A stretch of 64,000 bases of DNA from Anastrepha obliqua (lineage: Eukaryota; Arthropoda; Insecta; Diptera; Tephritidae), in NCBI RefSeq assembly GCF_027943255.1, contig NC_072893.1, positions 33,006,001-33,070,000 of the forward strand, in the 5' to 3' direction. A program made the translations under genes and the position numbers. The notes below the pieces were generated by a model, which saw only the letters and a program-made list of their open reading frames with translations, had not been told where the DNA came from and ran no database searches. Position 1 is the first letter of the stretch. Each line of letters begins with the position of its first letter. Shown here one piece after another: positions 23,804 through 35,802 of the stretch.

Positions 23804-25534
23804 TTACCCCTTAGTTTTGTTTAGCAGTTCATCGTGAGTAAGAATTGGCAGAATCATGGCTCTGCTTCGTTTGCATCGCCGTCGCAGTGGCGGGGAACCG
23901 CGAACCGCTGTGCTGCTCTCAGTAAATTTGATAGAATCAGTTGATTGGCTGACGTAATTATGTATTAAATTTGTTGTTGTATTGTTTCTCACATATATTG
24001 TTATTCACGAGCAAATTTTCCCAACAATGCCATTCTCTTTCTTGTTTACTCATATTTATTGCTACATCACAGCCAGAATTGCACTCACATCTATCGTTCT
24101 TGCATCTCGCTCAATGCCAATCAAGGCGCATTCATTGAACGTGTAGTAGAGTAAAAACAACAAGAGTAATGCATTTTGTTTTTGCTTTTGACCGCTAAAA
24201 TGTAAAAGTCTATGAACAAAGATTGACGGTTTAGCGTAATTTAAAAAAAAATTGAAATTTTTCAGACGTAACAGATAGAAAAAAATTAAATTAGCTGCTT
24301 TACTGCTACTACCTGTAGAATGTGGCCTGGTGGTAGGTGCTTTGTTTATTAGAATTTTAGTTTCGCTTCTATTTTCACACGGAAACGGGTATGACATTTG
24401 TTGAGTCCACATTTCATCAACATCACCTGGTTCACTTTTCATTTGATCAAATTGAGTTCCAGTTGCTTTGCTTAGTGCTTGATGAGTAAAACACAAGCAG
24501 TTTTTGATTTTAAATATTTTTTTTTCATATACATACATACTTAATGTATAACTTAATAAACGCTATAAAAAATGTATATATCCGTATGTACATAAATATT
24601 TTATCACTTCGCTTAATTGAGTAAAGGTAATTATTATATCAGTCAATATTTTACAAATTAGAGTATTTTAATAAAATTAATGGAATGAGTAATTCAAAGT
24701 TATATACATTCAACGGCAGACCATCTGATCTCCTTTGTTGCTGGAATAAATTAGTAAATTTCTTCGTAAAAAAATCCCCGAGGTTCATATTTTTGCCTCT
24801 GTCTTGTTGCTTTATTTTTGCAGTCATCTCTGCACACCCATCTCTACACTCGCATAATGCGCTTTACCTGTGCCAACGGTTTTCTTGTGCGCTTTTTCAA
24901 TTCACCAATTTGCAAATGCTTTTTCACACGTTTCATGAACTCGCTTCGTGGTGAGTGCTTCACAGTGCTAGACTTCTGTTTCTTACTACTATTATTTTCC
25001 GCTTTTATCTTAGTTGTTGGATATTCGTATATAAAACAATTCATGCGAAACACCGGTGTAAACTTATATTTGTCTGCTTCGCACTCGTTATTAACTTTTT
25101 TCTCCTCCTCCATATTAATATCACTACTTTCTATTGCCGTTTTTATTTCTTGTTGCTGTTGTTGTTGTATTGATTGCAAAATGCTCACTGCGCGATTGTA
25201 ATCATACCGTATGTAAAAAATGATGCTGGGATTGGGGAAAAGTGTTAGAAAGTAGTCAAAGAGTAGCCTGTCAAAAATTCTGCCATTTTCGGTGGAGATC
25301 AGCAGCGCACGTTCATGTGAGGCGGGAATGTTGAAGCTTTGAATAACTGAAGCGAGAAAAAACCATTTGAATTAATAATTAAATACATTTATACATACGC
25401 ATATGCATGTATGTATGTACGCATATATAATACTTACTCAATTTAATGATCTGGTCGTAACAATTGGTCGGCTCATAGTGGACGATAGACAAGCGTTTAC
25501 GATAGGAAACTTTTAAAACACCTCCTTCAACCAT
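23804..25534 (-). CDS. Nested gene of unknown family inside the Corin intron, about 310 residues
   Basis: Proposed exons on the minus strand: 25534-25438, 25346-24868, 24809-24722, 24477-24313 and 23907-23804 (stop TAA). They total 933 bases and join in one frame. Best-supported junction: TTGA/GTAAGT to TTCAG (first intron). Weaker: the 58 bp second intron with a purine-rich acceptor and the GTCTGC donor of the third. I chose ATG 25534 (AAAAATGG context); an upstream in-frame ATG at 25684 is possible. The protein begins MVEGGVLKVSYRKRLSIVHY, has a compact first 80 residues, a Gln run (about residues 82-90), then acidic, Lys/Arg-rich and Ser-rich parts. It may be nuclear judging from basic clusters; no known domain was recognised. 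Confidence 0.6.
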
Positions 25535-25689
25535 TTTTCTTGAAATATTTAAAACACAGTTAATTTCATTTATTTTCACTTGCAATTTCTCTTGATTGTT
25601 CCATAAATACAGCTGCACTGCGCGTGCGTTCACTTTAACGGCTCGATTTGTTTTGTCAGGCAATAAGACGGTTTCTTTGTACATACATA

Positions 25690-27806
25690 TGTATGTTCGT
25701 ACGCTAGGTGAGCAGGGACGAGCTCAATGTACTCGTATTTACGGTAGGTTAACACTATGCTCTTGTAAGAAAAATAACGAAATCGCTGCTCTCTCGCTGT
25801 TGTATCTATTTACCCGCCATATGTGAATGTATGTATGTATGTAATAATGCAGATGTAGCGCCGTGTGAACAATGTACAAATACCCAAAAGCCACCCTCAG
25901 AAATTGCAATGACGGAACTTGAATGAAGAAAAAAATCCCAAGCGCTCCCCTCTTTTTGGTACGTGCGATTTGACTGGCGCTTGTTTTGGATGTGAAAAGA
26001 TAGCAGCGGAAAAAATTCAATTGATACTTTTGAATGCAATAAATTGAAACTGGTCCGACACTCTAAAAAATACAAGATATATTTTGAGTTAAAATAAATG
26101 ATTTAAAGTAGAATTTAATGAAAATAAAATAAATTGTAATTTAATAATGACATGGAAGAGGACTTATGCAATAAAAAAATATATATAATTATAATAATAA
26201 TAATAAGCATAACATAAAGCAAACACAAAACGCATCATATTTAAATTTAAATTAGTCCTCCTTTGGACTATTCGAGGATCCTTTTTAAAAGGTTATATTC
26301 ATAAATCGATGGAAAATAAACTTTAGGAAGCTACTTGGAAGCTCATGTCCTTAGCTGTAATAGAAATATGGTATGTTAAATTCACGTCCAAAGTCGAAAA
26401 AATCTGGCCATATCCGGGTGCCCAACGGAGGGTTAAATACAGTAAGCATCGTAAATTGCAATGCTTTCAAAGTTCACTTAATTTATTATAAAAATATGTT
26501 CATATAATTGCTAATCTAGCAAAAATGATAATACATTAAAGCCCCAAACTTGAAAAAACTTCAATTCTAGAATAAGTAAGATACTGTTGAGGAGCTGCTG
26601 TTTGTAGTTTAACACGACAGACATATTTATATATAATATTGTCTAAATATCAAGTTAAATAAAAAAATACGAGAAGAAAATAAAATCAGTACATATGTAT
26701 GTACACATGTACATATGTATGTATGTCGGTACTATAAGTAAAGAAAATAAAATAAAATAAAATACAAGAACAAAATCCTTTCTCTCACCATTTCAACCCG
26801 ATTATTGCTTTAACCAACATTTTGTTAATATTATTCATGTAATGCGACTCGTAAATTTAGTTTTTTTCACTGCACTACACACATATACACATGCATACAT
26901 ATAAGTACGTTTTTACGTCACTAACAAAAGAGGAACCTTATTCAATTGCTCACTTGGCGAGTGCAAATTCAAAATTAACTTTTACTTGTACATTCCAAGC
27001 CAGCTGTCGAACCACTTTGAACACATTCTCTTTCACATTCAATATCTCTCTTACTCTCTTCGTTTGCCAGACATGCTGCTGCATGTTCATTCATGTTGGT
27101 TGTTTTTTTGTTTTTTATTTTTCTGGCAGCCGTTGGACCTGAAATGGATGTGTCATTATCACCGCATACCACATTCAACTATCGCTTAGTAAATACAACA
27201 AACACTGCGTGCATCCACCTTCATTTGATTGCAGTGTTAAGGAGGGATAACATAGACTATTCATTTAATGTTTTTATAAGGTTTTACTTAGCTCATTCAT
27301 TAGATATGTGTACATGTCTGTAAATAATTGAAGTGAATTTAAAATGAGGACCTATTATGTTAAAATATAATATAGGGTATACAAAAACGAAGCCGTTCTA
27401 GTTCTATACCTACCTAAAACCTTTTTTATAAGCATCGGTTATATTGAAATGTTTAGATTGACATTTCTCTAGTCTGCCTATACATGTACATAAGTATCTG
27501 TCTATTAGTTCTATGTGATGCAAATTTTCAAGCAAGCTCGGTACACATATGTATGTACATACATATTGTTTCTGGATGGTTGGTATTGAAAATGAGAAAA
27601 AAGATGCAGTACCCTCGCCCATCTTCCTTGTAATGCTTATTTTCAAAAATGCAAAAACTGCGATATTTAACTAACTAATCAAGAAAATTAGCCAAAATAA
27701 CATACAACATATACAAATCTACTGTGACTGTGAAAAAAAGTAAACAAATACTTCATTTTATTAATCCTTTTCGGCATAAATCGCCATTCATGAAAAGTTT
27801 TTGTTT
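25690..27806. other. Intronic AT-rich stretch with microsatellites
   Basis: It carries TATG/TACA runs (25680-25700, 25828-25845, 26694-26725, 27548-27566), an ATA run (26180-26205) and AAATA runs (26740-26765). Several small frames exist, but none shows a domain or splice partners. It could include the promoter of the nested gene. Confidence 0.4.
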
Positions 27807-27808
27807 TA

Positions 27809-29676
27809 CAGTGGTCGCACAATTTATTCGTACACTCACAGTTTATAAATAGATACACCTGATACTTAGCGCGATGGATACAAACCAACAAAATTTTGAT
27901 ATATTCGTAAAGAATAACATATTTATTCAGTATTTAAGGAACAAACACTTTCAATTTCATTTCTGTAATTAGAGAACTTAAGGATATAACGAAATAAGGC
28001 ATAATTTTATGCAAAAATATTATTCGTACATAGCCACTATTTTATTAAAAAAATAATAGAAAAAATTTGTATTTAGTACTTTGTTGGACCGCCTTTAGCT
28101 TTAATAACTGCTTCCAAACGTATTTGCATACTTTTTCCAATACCTTGGTTTCATTAGCTGCAATTTTCTCCCACTCAACACTTAAAGCTGTCTTTAATGA
28201 CGCCTTTGATGTTACTTTGTGCTTTCTGATTCTCCTTTCTAAGAGCTCCTATACATGATCAATTGGGTTCAGATTCGGTGATTGATGTGAATATTTAAGC
28301 TGCTTACAATGGTAAATAAGCCATTCTTACACGAGATAAGATGAGTATTTTGGGTCATTGTCTTGTTTAGTCCAAGTTTAACCTCTATTATGTAAATTAT
28401 TCTTCAAAATGTTTAAATACAGATGTTTGTCCATTTTATCATCAATAAAAATCATTTTTTCTACTCCAGATGCAACTATGCACCCCTAAACCATTGCATT
28501 TCCTGCTCAATGCTTAACGGTAGGAATACGATTTTTTAATTTTGTTCTGTATTTTTTTTCGCCAAGCTTTTAGAGGGCCATCTGATCCGGAACAATTATA
28601 TTTCGACTCACCACTGAATATGATGTTTCCCAAAAAGAATTTGGCTCATTTATATATAATATATAACATTTGGTGATCTCCAATCTCTTCTTTCTGTTAA
28701 TATCTGAAATGTACGGCTTGCGGCGTGCCACTCTGATGTGATAACCAGCCTTATGTAGACAATTACGGACTGTTTATGGGATTTCTCTTTTATGCAAAGA
28801 CTCTAGAATATTTCGGCATACCATAGTAACGTGGAGGTTATTTTGGGATTTTGCGGACTGATGATACTATATTGCATTCCGAACGTGAAGCTAATATTTT
28901 TCGCCTTCCGGATTGGTGGTGATTAGCCTACAATTTACCACAATTAACGTAATGAGCAATAACACTTTGCGCCGTATAATGCGATTTGCCAATTTCTTGT
29001 CGATTTCGCGCAGAGACTTGTTTTCGATGTACAATTTAATAACAATTTTACACATTTAATGGTAAATCCGAACTTCACCCCATTTTGCCACTTTCAATCG
29101 AGATATTACGCTCAACTGAAACCAAGGTGGATTTATTATAGGTGACAGCATTCACCCAGCTGAATTTTTCGCCATAGATATGGCTTACGTCAAAATGATA
29201 TGCTTTGTTTGTATGTATTGGTATGTTTACATTCGTATTGTATTGTATTTTGACTTGATGCTTGTACCAAAGGCAACAACAAATACATGTAGGGTTTTAC
29301 TTATATGTGGTTGCTGTTACCTGTAATAAATTCGCCTTGACTGAAACTGAATCAGCGAGAAAAACTTAAAAAAACCTATACCTATTACTTCGTTTTCAGC
29401 AACGATTTTTACTGTTACTTTTGTAGCAACAATATAATGAACTGAAAGTGTACGAATAAATGTTTTGCAGCATTTTGCTACGTCTGCCTGCTTTTCTTGG
29501 AATCCCTGAGTGTGAGTTGAAATAACGGGAGTTTTGTTTGCGGCAATTCATCAGGAATGTAAGATTCTTACAATGACAAAAAAAAATATATATATATTGT
29601 CACAGCAAATGTTTTGCGCAAAGCTAAAGTTTTTTACGCACTACGCAGAGTGTACGAATAACTTGTGTGACCACTG
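27809..29676 (-). mobile_element. Tc1-like transposon, complete ends, degenerate transposase
   Basis: Terminal repeats CAGTGGTCGCACAATTTATT (27809) and, inverted, CAGTGGTCACACAAGTTATT (from 29676) are flanked by TA on both sides. The length of 1868 bp is near normal for Tc1. Transposase text on the minus strand: PTVKH, MDKHLYLNILKNN, KQDNDPKYSS (second catalytic Asp), and the C-terminal VIKAKGGPTKY at about 28070-28110. Many stops and shifts show it is old. Confidence 0.85.
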
Positions 29677-29784
29677 TATATACCGGCTCCATCAACGCTT
29701 ACTAACGGTAAATATTAAAAAAAATTTAAAAGATTGAAACTTGATGAAAAATACATCCTTATCAATTTCTACAAGATATTGTAC

Positions 29785-29879
29785 ATTTGTGGATCAACAA
29801 CAAGACGCACACCACAAATAGGAGGAGGAGACCGACCAAGCACCCAATGAAGGGTGTAAGCGCCAATTATATATATATA
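29785..29879 (+). mobile_element. 3' end of the tRNA-type SINE, interrupted by a Tigger element
   Basis: The text CAAGACGCACACCACAAATA, GGAGGAGGAG, GGGTGTAAGCGCCAATTATA matches the 3' part of the SINE at 43825-44110. Its TA-rich tail ends at the left TA of the Tigger element at 29880. Confidence 0.65.
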
Positions 29880-31050
29880 CAGTGCACTCGCGATAACTCG
29901 AACTAATTAAAACAGGCGCTGTTCGATTTATCGAATTTGTTCGACTTATCAATTGAGTGTGCTATGTTAAAAAAACAGTCATCGATATCGATTTTTTTCA
30001 ATTAAATTTATTTATTTATTTACATACTGATATGAACATGAATATGTTTAAAATAATTAATTCGTTTCAATATTTTTCATCAAATATTTGGCAGTCTTTG
30101 TGTCAGTTACACAAAAAAAGTCAGCTTTAACAGAAAAGTTAGGCCGAAAAGAAAGTTGTAATGTGTGTTTGTCTTTTCTTGCCTGCAGCAATGTTGAAGA
30201 GTGTTAACCTTTGCGGGGCTTACTTGTTCAGTTGTGGCCCACTGAATTACCTTATTGATAGAGCTAACTGCCCCCTCAGATGATATCCGCTCACATGTCT
30301 CAGTTGTGTTGTTAAACTCAGACTCAGAATCACTAGTTTCAATTATTACTTCTGTGTCGGTAAATTCGGCACCATCATTCCATTTGTTAACATGTTTTTC
30401 ATGTTATGTTCTTTCAAGATGAGTCCACTTATTGGGTAATTCTTTTTTCTTTGGAACAGAAACCATTTGTATAAAGCGGCTTTCATTTTAGGAAACTCAG
30501 AAGCTTTTAAAGTTCTCCTCTTTCTAGGACCCAAAAACGTGTTGTTTACTGCTTTTAAAATTGCCTTGTCTTTCTTTTTTATAAGACTTATGGTGGACTT
30601 GGCTACCCCATATTCCTTCGCTAGAGAAGTAACACTACATCCACGTTTAATTTTGTTAAGGACTTCAGCCCTCTCTTTTAATGTTAAACACTTCAACCTT
30701 TTACGATCCATTACTCACGTGCACTGATACACTACAAATGACAAATTTAAAGCAATTTGGTCAATGCAAGATGTTGTTCCCAGAAAACTAACGGGATATT
30801 AACGTCGAAATATTCATATGGACAATACACTAGTATACATATAATTTATATACATATACTATTACATATGTATCTATGTACAAAATGTACATGTTTGAAA
30901 AGAATGTGTGTACAAATAAATTTGTTTTTTTGTTCGAGTTATAGCGCTTTTTTATTGTTCGAGTTACAAAGAAGTCAATAGGGGAAAAAATGTGTTCGAG
31001 TTAGCACGTCGTTCGACTTAGCGGCTATTCGAGTTACCGCGAGTGCACTG
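29880..31050 (-). mobile_element. Tigger/pogo-type element lacking the DDE core
   Basis: Terminal repeats CAGTGCACTCGCGATAACTC (29880) and, inverted, CAGTGCACTCGCGGTAACTC (from 31050) lie between TA dinucleotides; length is 1171 bp. The minus frame 30711-30346 encodes a CENP-B-type N-terminal DNA-binding domain: LTLKERAEVLNKIKRGCSV, then LAKEYGVAKSTISLI. A further acidic C-terminal piece is readable beyond it. The catalytic region between is absent, so it would need a transposase from elsewhere. It landed in the TA tail of a SINE. Confidence 0.8.
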
Positions 31051-31369
31051 TATGTACATATATATATATATAATTTTTTGTGAAAATAAACTTGCACCGC
31101 TTTCAAAAAAAATGGCTCATACAGGCATATATGTATGTATGTATGTATGAAAATTGTGCATTTGTTCGGAAAGGAGCCAAAAAGTGAAGCATAATTAAAG
31201 ATCCTTTTGATGTTTTTAAGGGATCCCGGTCTAGAGCTCGAAAATGTACGACATTTTCAGGATTTTTTTGTTCAATAAAAAAAAATGAAAAACGATATTT
31301 AAATTTTTTAGGCTTTTTATTTTTTAGCTTCTTCTACATACAAAAATAAAACAATAAATATTTTTTTAA

Positions 31370-32040
31370 TTTTAATAATTTAAAAAATGGCGCTGAAGGT
31401 GACCCTCCCGAAAATTGGAGCGGGAGGGTTGTGAGTCGATGGGGGAGTTGTGTTGCACCTGTGTGCTTCTGACCGTTAAGGTTTGGTTTGTGGCGGCAAT
31501 TTGACGTGCCGGCACATTAGACGATAAAGCCGTTGAGGCAGGGGCCGCCTGGTGGCGGAAGCAACACGTGGCCACATACCTTGTGGACCACTCACACCTG
31601 TTGCACTTGTTGCACCTCACCTCCTCGGATGGAGCCGTTTGTGTCATATGCAGCAGTAAAATACTTCTGGTCCAGGGTTACTAGCCCTGAAGAGAAGTAT
31701 TTGGAGCAAACATGCTGCGAGGGATTGCTCCTGTGACGATAGATTGGGAAAAACCCCAGTCATTCCAGTAACGTAGAACCGGCTACCATGAGAATGAAGG
31801 CTTTTGAAGGCACCCCGCACAACACTAACCACCTTTCCACATGCCCCATTAAGCCCACTCATCTAACATCCTTCTCCCTCTAGACCCAACCCGTCGAAAC
31901 AGCAAGTTTCCTGGGCCTACTGTTAGATGAGCTAGACGAAGACGACCGGTGATTACACTACACTGCCAGGGCAAAGTTACTGCTACAACAACAACAACCC
32001 ACCCGAAAAGTTGGACCTGGGCGGTGTTGTACATTTTGGC
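31370..32040 (+). mobile_element. 3' end of a LINE with a CAA-repeat tail
   Basis: The + reading has the C-terminal pattern HNTNHLSTCPIKPTHLTSFS (about 31818-31880) followed by TASFLGLLLDELDEDD (31901-31948), a typical end of certain jockey-superfamily polyproteins. The tail is GCTACAACAACAACAACCC at 31981-32000. The part before 31640 has Cys codons on the minus strand but no clear assignment. Confidence 0.55.
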
Positions 32041-32098
32041 TCTTTTATTTATCTAAAGCACAAAAACCAAAAAAATTATTAAAATCAGTATGACTAGA

Positions 32099-32247
32099 GC
32101 TATGTCCCGTACTAGAATACAAAAAAACAAAAATTACAAAATGGCGCGGTTTTGAATTTGACACTCTAAAAATCGGGTTTTTCAGTTTTCCAATCAAAAA
32201 ATACGAAATATTTGAAATAATAATACGATTCTAGTACGGGCGATAGC
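32099..32247. repeat. Short foldback: 20 bp imperfect inverted repeat around a 109 bp loop
   Basis: Arms at 32099-32118 (GCTATGTCCCGTACTAGAAT) and 32228-32247 are inverted with two mismatches. No ORF inside. The surrounding 32040-32700 is AT-rich with no other recognised feature. Confidence 0.55.
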
Positions 32248-32699
32248 CATTGATGTGGTGAACAATATATTCAAATTTCAGACGATTCGGCTGAATAGTT
32301 TTTTTTTGACAACACCAGGCCGAAAAAAGTCGGACCGCTCTCTACCTAGTTAATGGGCTATAGAAACTATAATATTGGGAATTTCGGCATGAAAATTTCA
32401 CAGCATATTCTTAAGACAATATACTTTCGAAATATTGAAACCACAAAAAATCGATTGTTTGAATTTTCTAGACCACCAGGCCATAAGTGTCATAAGTCTA
32501 CGCTTCTTTGTGGTGATACGGTAAGCACGAAAAAAGTGTTGATGTTTTTTGATTTTTTTTTATATTTTTAACAATAAAACGGCATTAAACTTATTAAATA
32601 AAAGATCGATAGATTTGTTTTTATAAACGCGAAAATGACACACTCAAAAGTCTGCGGTCATTTATACAAATTTTTAAATATTCAAAAAACTCTAAAAAA

Positions 32700-33112
32700 A
32701 TGCACGTTTTTAGCAGCTTGTTGGGTACCCAAGCCGTTTTAATACTTCCCTATTGAGCATTGAGTTTACCAATGTGGTAGTCTCTGTGATAGTCATCTTC
32801 TCCCACTCCTCTCACATAACACCTTTCAAGACCTCTTTGCGTGCAATTTGGTATTTCTTTATATTTCCTTCCAGAAGCGCCCATAAGTGCTCAATAGGGC
32901 TTAAAGCTGGCGATTGTGGAGGTGTTGGCAAAAAAGAGTTACCATCTAATAATCTCGGCATCCCAACGCCTTGCTTTAAATTTTGTTTTAAAATATCTAA
33001 ATAATCAAAATTGTCCATTGTTGAATCAATAGTGCTGCAATTTTCCCACGCCAACTGCTGCCGTACACCTTTACATCATCACCGTGTTTCACTGTTGGTA
33101 TTAATACGCAAG
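32700..33112 (-). mobile_element. Tc1-like transposase 3' fragment
   Basis: The minus-strand reading shows FDYLDILKQNLKQG (about 32965-33006), then SPALSPIEHLWALLEGNIKK (about 32870-32930) and the closing C-terminal helix. The third catalytic residue (E in P-I-E-H-L-W) is present, but the preceding Asp of S-P-D is Ala and the D-N-D-P-K-H block is deleted. No terminal repeats were identified. Confidence 0.75.
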
Positions 33113-33114
33113 AT

Positions 33115-33310
33115 ACGATCTCGTACCTGTCGTGCCATTGCCTTGCTCTATCCAGACTGAATTGGAAGATCTCAATACTGTGGAAATCAGGGATCTTCTA
33201 AAACTTTTTAAAATGTAACACTGGTTTGGGACAAGTTCTCCGCACGGCAATGATCTATGAGTCTGAGTGGGTCCAATAGCGGGTAACCGCTTCGACCTAA
33301 CCTAACCTAT
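33115..33310 (+). mobile_element. LINE 3' stub ending in CCTAA repeats
   Basis: The end GACCTAACCTAACCTATG at 33294-33311 is the plus-strand version of the TTAGG tails of the minus-strand LINEs at 1222 and 2981. Only the 3' UTR and a little C-terminal sequence remain. Confidence 0.55.
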
Positions 33311-35802
33311 GCTAGGGGAAGGCTCAGATTTCCTTGAAAGCGATTTTTAGCAATGTGGTTGAAAAATATTGCTAAGCAGTTTTATATTTTTCTTGACGAA
33401 AAAATTGCAAAAATTTCAAGTTCTAAGTATTTATTTTACAAAATCATGCAAATGTGAGCATTTTTTAATTATCCAGAGACTGAAGATTCATGGGTACCTC
33501 AAGAATTGACGTTAAGTAATCTTTTGCAGCGAATTGGCGCCTGTAATTCCTCATTGAAACCTAACGAAGTTTATGCATTTTTGAAGCGGTGAGTCGGCCT
33601 AGACGATCGCCAAGCAGGTCCGAGCCTACTGCGTGTTTGCTGGGACTGGGAAACAGAGGAATCTAGACAAGAGAGTAACTGCTGTTAGAAAAAAAATGTT
33701 GTAGCATTTTAATGTTTTTGGTGCTATGTAAATTTGATTTTTATTTAACTTATGAACAATTTGCAGTTGAATCGTGTAATCATTAATAAAAGAGCTCGTG
33801 TGTCGCTGTGCATATTCTTTGGTCTTCCCTCGAAATTGTGAGCTCGTGCTGATGTAATTCTTTTACGTATGTCCCAAGCATTACTAAACCGTATACGCGT
33901 TATTGGAGGTGCTGCTAGGATAAACGCCGATGAAACAGTTCATGCGAAATACAGGTGTCGTTGGGTAGGTCCAATTGCAGTCCATGTCATCACGATCACG
34001 TTGAGGTTTCTGAGAATTGGGCTTTGCAGTGCTTTTGTTATTGTATCGTAGATGAGTTCTCATCCTGAGATACGGAAAAATTAAGAGAAAATTTGTTAAA
34101 CGACGTCTACTAAAAACTCTCCCAGCATCGTTGGTGAAGACTAGCAATGACTTGTGATTGCGTGGTATCTTGAAATGGCGCATAACTAAGAGAAAATAAA
34201 TAAAAAACATTCAATAACCGACATTAGAAAACAAATTATTCGTTAGTTATAAAAATATATGTATATACAGGTTGATTTAGTTCTTTTGTACTTACTTTTT
34301 GTGAGAATTTTATTATACGTGCTGCCCAATGTGTAGCTGATGATGTGACATTTGCCGAGATACACAATTTTCAAATATCTGAGCTGTGGCATCTTAACAA
34401 GTTTTTGTATGGCTGTATAATAACTTGTTTTTTGAAAATTTATTTGATATATTTAATTTTATTTATATTTATTTTGATGTATATTTAATTCGAAGTGTTT
34501 TTCAAAAAAATATGGAAATTATATCCGCTCACCGCCTTAAACCGTCTGTTCTATTCAAGTATTTGATTAGTAATGCGGCCTCACTAAAAAGTGTGTGCCT
34601 TTTATATGCAGAGGCAGAGTGTGAAAAGGATGCATTTTAAGGTGCATCAATAAGATGTAGCGTTAGACTTCTCTAAATTGTCAAACTTTATTTACCTTTG
34701 ACGTTGTTGTTGTCTCGCGAATTCAAGCAATAACAAAATCCACGCCATTGTCTTTTCTGCTGTGCTGCCGCTACTTTGTAGATGATCCGTGCGCGCTTAT
34801 TACTTACAGCTAATTTTGTTATTGTAGCCGCTATCGCTTTCTTTGTTATGCTGCATTTCAAGGATATTTTACCACAAATAGTAAACAAGTATTTAAGTGT
34901 GTCATTGTTATTATCCCAAAACATTTTCACTATTTTGAAAATTCTTAAGTGCTGATAACGCCTACATAACGCCTACGCATGTGTGTTAACTTTCCCCAAA
35001 CAACTTGTTTTTTTGCCTGAAAAACGATAAATTGCTTTGTCTTAATGTAATACTATTTGAGTTATTAGTTTTCACTATGAATCTCGAAATATAAAAGGTC
35101 TGTTGATGAGGCAAATAATGAAGTATCTAAAAAACTTGTAAAATAGGGGAAACTGAGAGAGAGAGCAAAATGAGATCTCATTTTGAGGGGAAGTGGCAAG
35201 TTTACAGCTAATTAAATTGTTGGCAGGAAAAATCACAAAAATTAAACATTTTTTCATTTGAGCTACCTCGTATTAAAGCAAATAAAATGCAAAATAACGC
35301 GCTTCGGAATTACATGATTTCATTTCATCTGACAGCGATGATGAAATGGAGCAAATTATTGTGGATTTTGATGATTTTTCCCGCCAACAATTTAATCAGC
35401 TGTTCGTGAAACTTGCAAATTGTTGCTGATTTTGCGTTAATGTACTTTTTTTATAACTTTTCTCCCTCAGCGAATACTCGGAAATTAAGTTACTGGATAA
35501 TTTTACATGAAAAAACCTAAAATCAAATAAATTCTTCCGTCAAAATTAAATAAAAGAAGTTAGCTGCTGAATTTATGGAAAAAAATTATTCACATAAATT
35601 CGATACGAAGTACTTATTACTTCCGAAACTCTCTATAATGAATCTGAGCGGGACCAGAAAAACGTTTAATTATATAGGAATTAGGACATTGTGACTTTTT
35701 TATTATATTTTTTATTTTTATTTCAGTAATTTTAAGTCAGTAATTTTTTCAATCTTCTAATATACAGCTATGGACGGAGAAATAGCGCATTCGCCCACAT
35801 AA
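33311..35802. other. Intronic stretch with no firm features
   Basis: An acidic reading (HDFISSDSDDEMEQIIVDFD, about 35310-35372) resembles the N terminus of some transposases but ends quickly. A minus-strand 80-codon frame at 34688-34930 has no domain. Around 33930-33955 there is a 24-base likeness to exon 2 of the nested gene. No element ends were found. Confidence 0.35.

Noticed and set aside
24818..25201. 127-codon plus-strand frame
   Set aside because: It is opposite exon 2 of the nested gene; the minus strand has consistent splice sites and phases, the plus frame has none.
34425..34640. 71-codon plus frame rich in Phe/Tyr/Ile
   Set aside because: AT-driven composition, no domain or splice signal.
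35310..35430. Acidic reading HDFISSDSDDEMEQ as a transposase start
   Set aside because: It stops after about 40 codons and no continuation or terminal repeats were found; too little to call.
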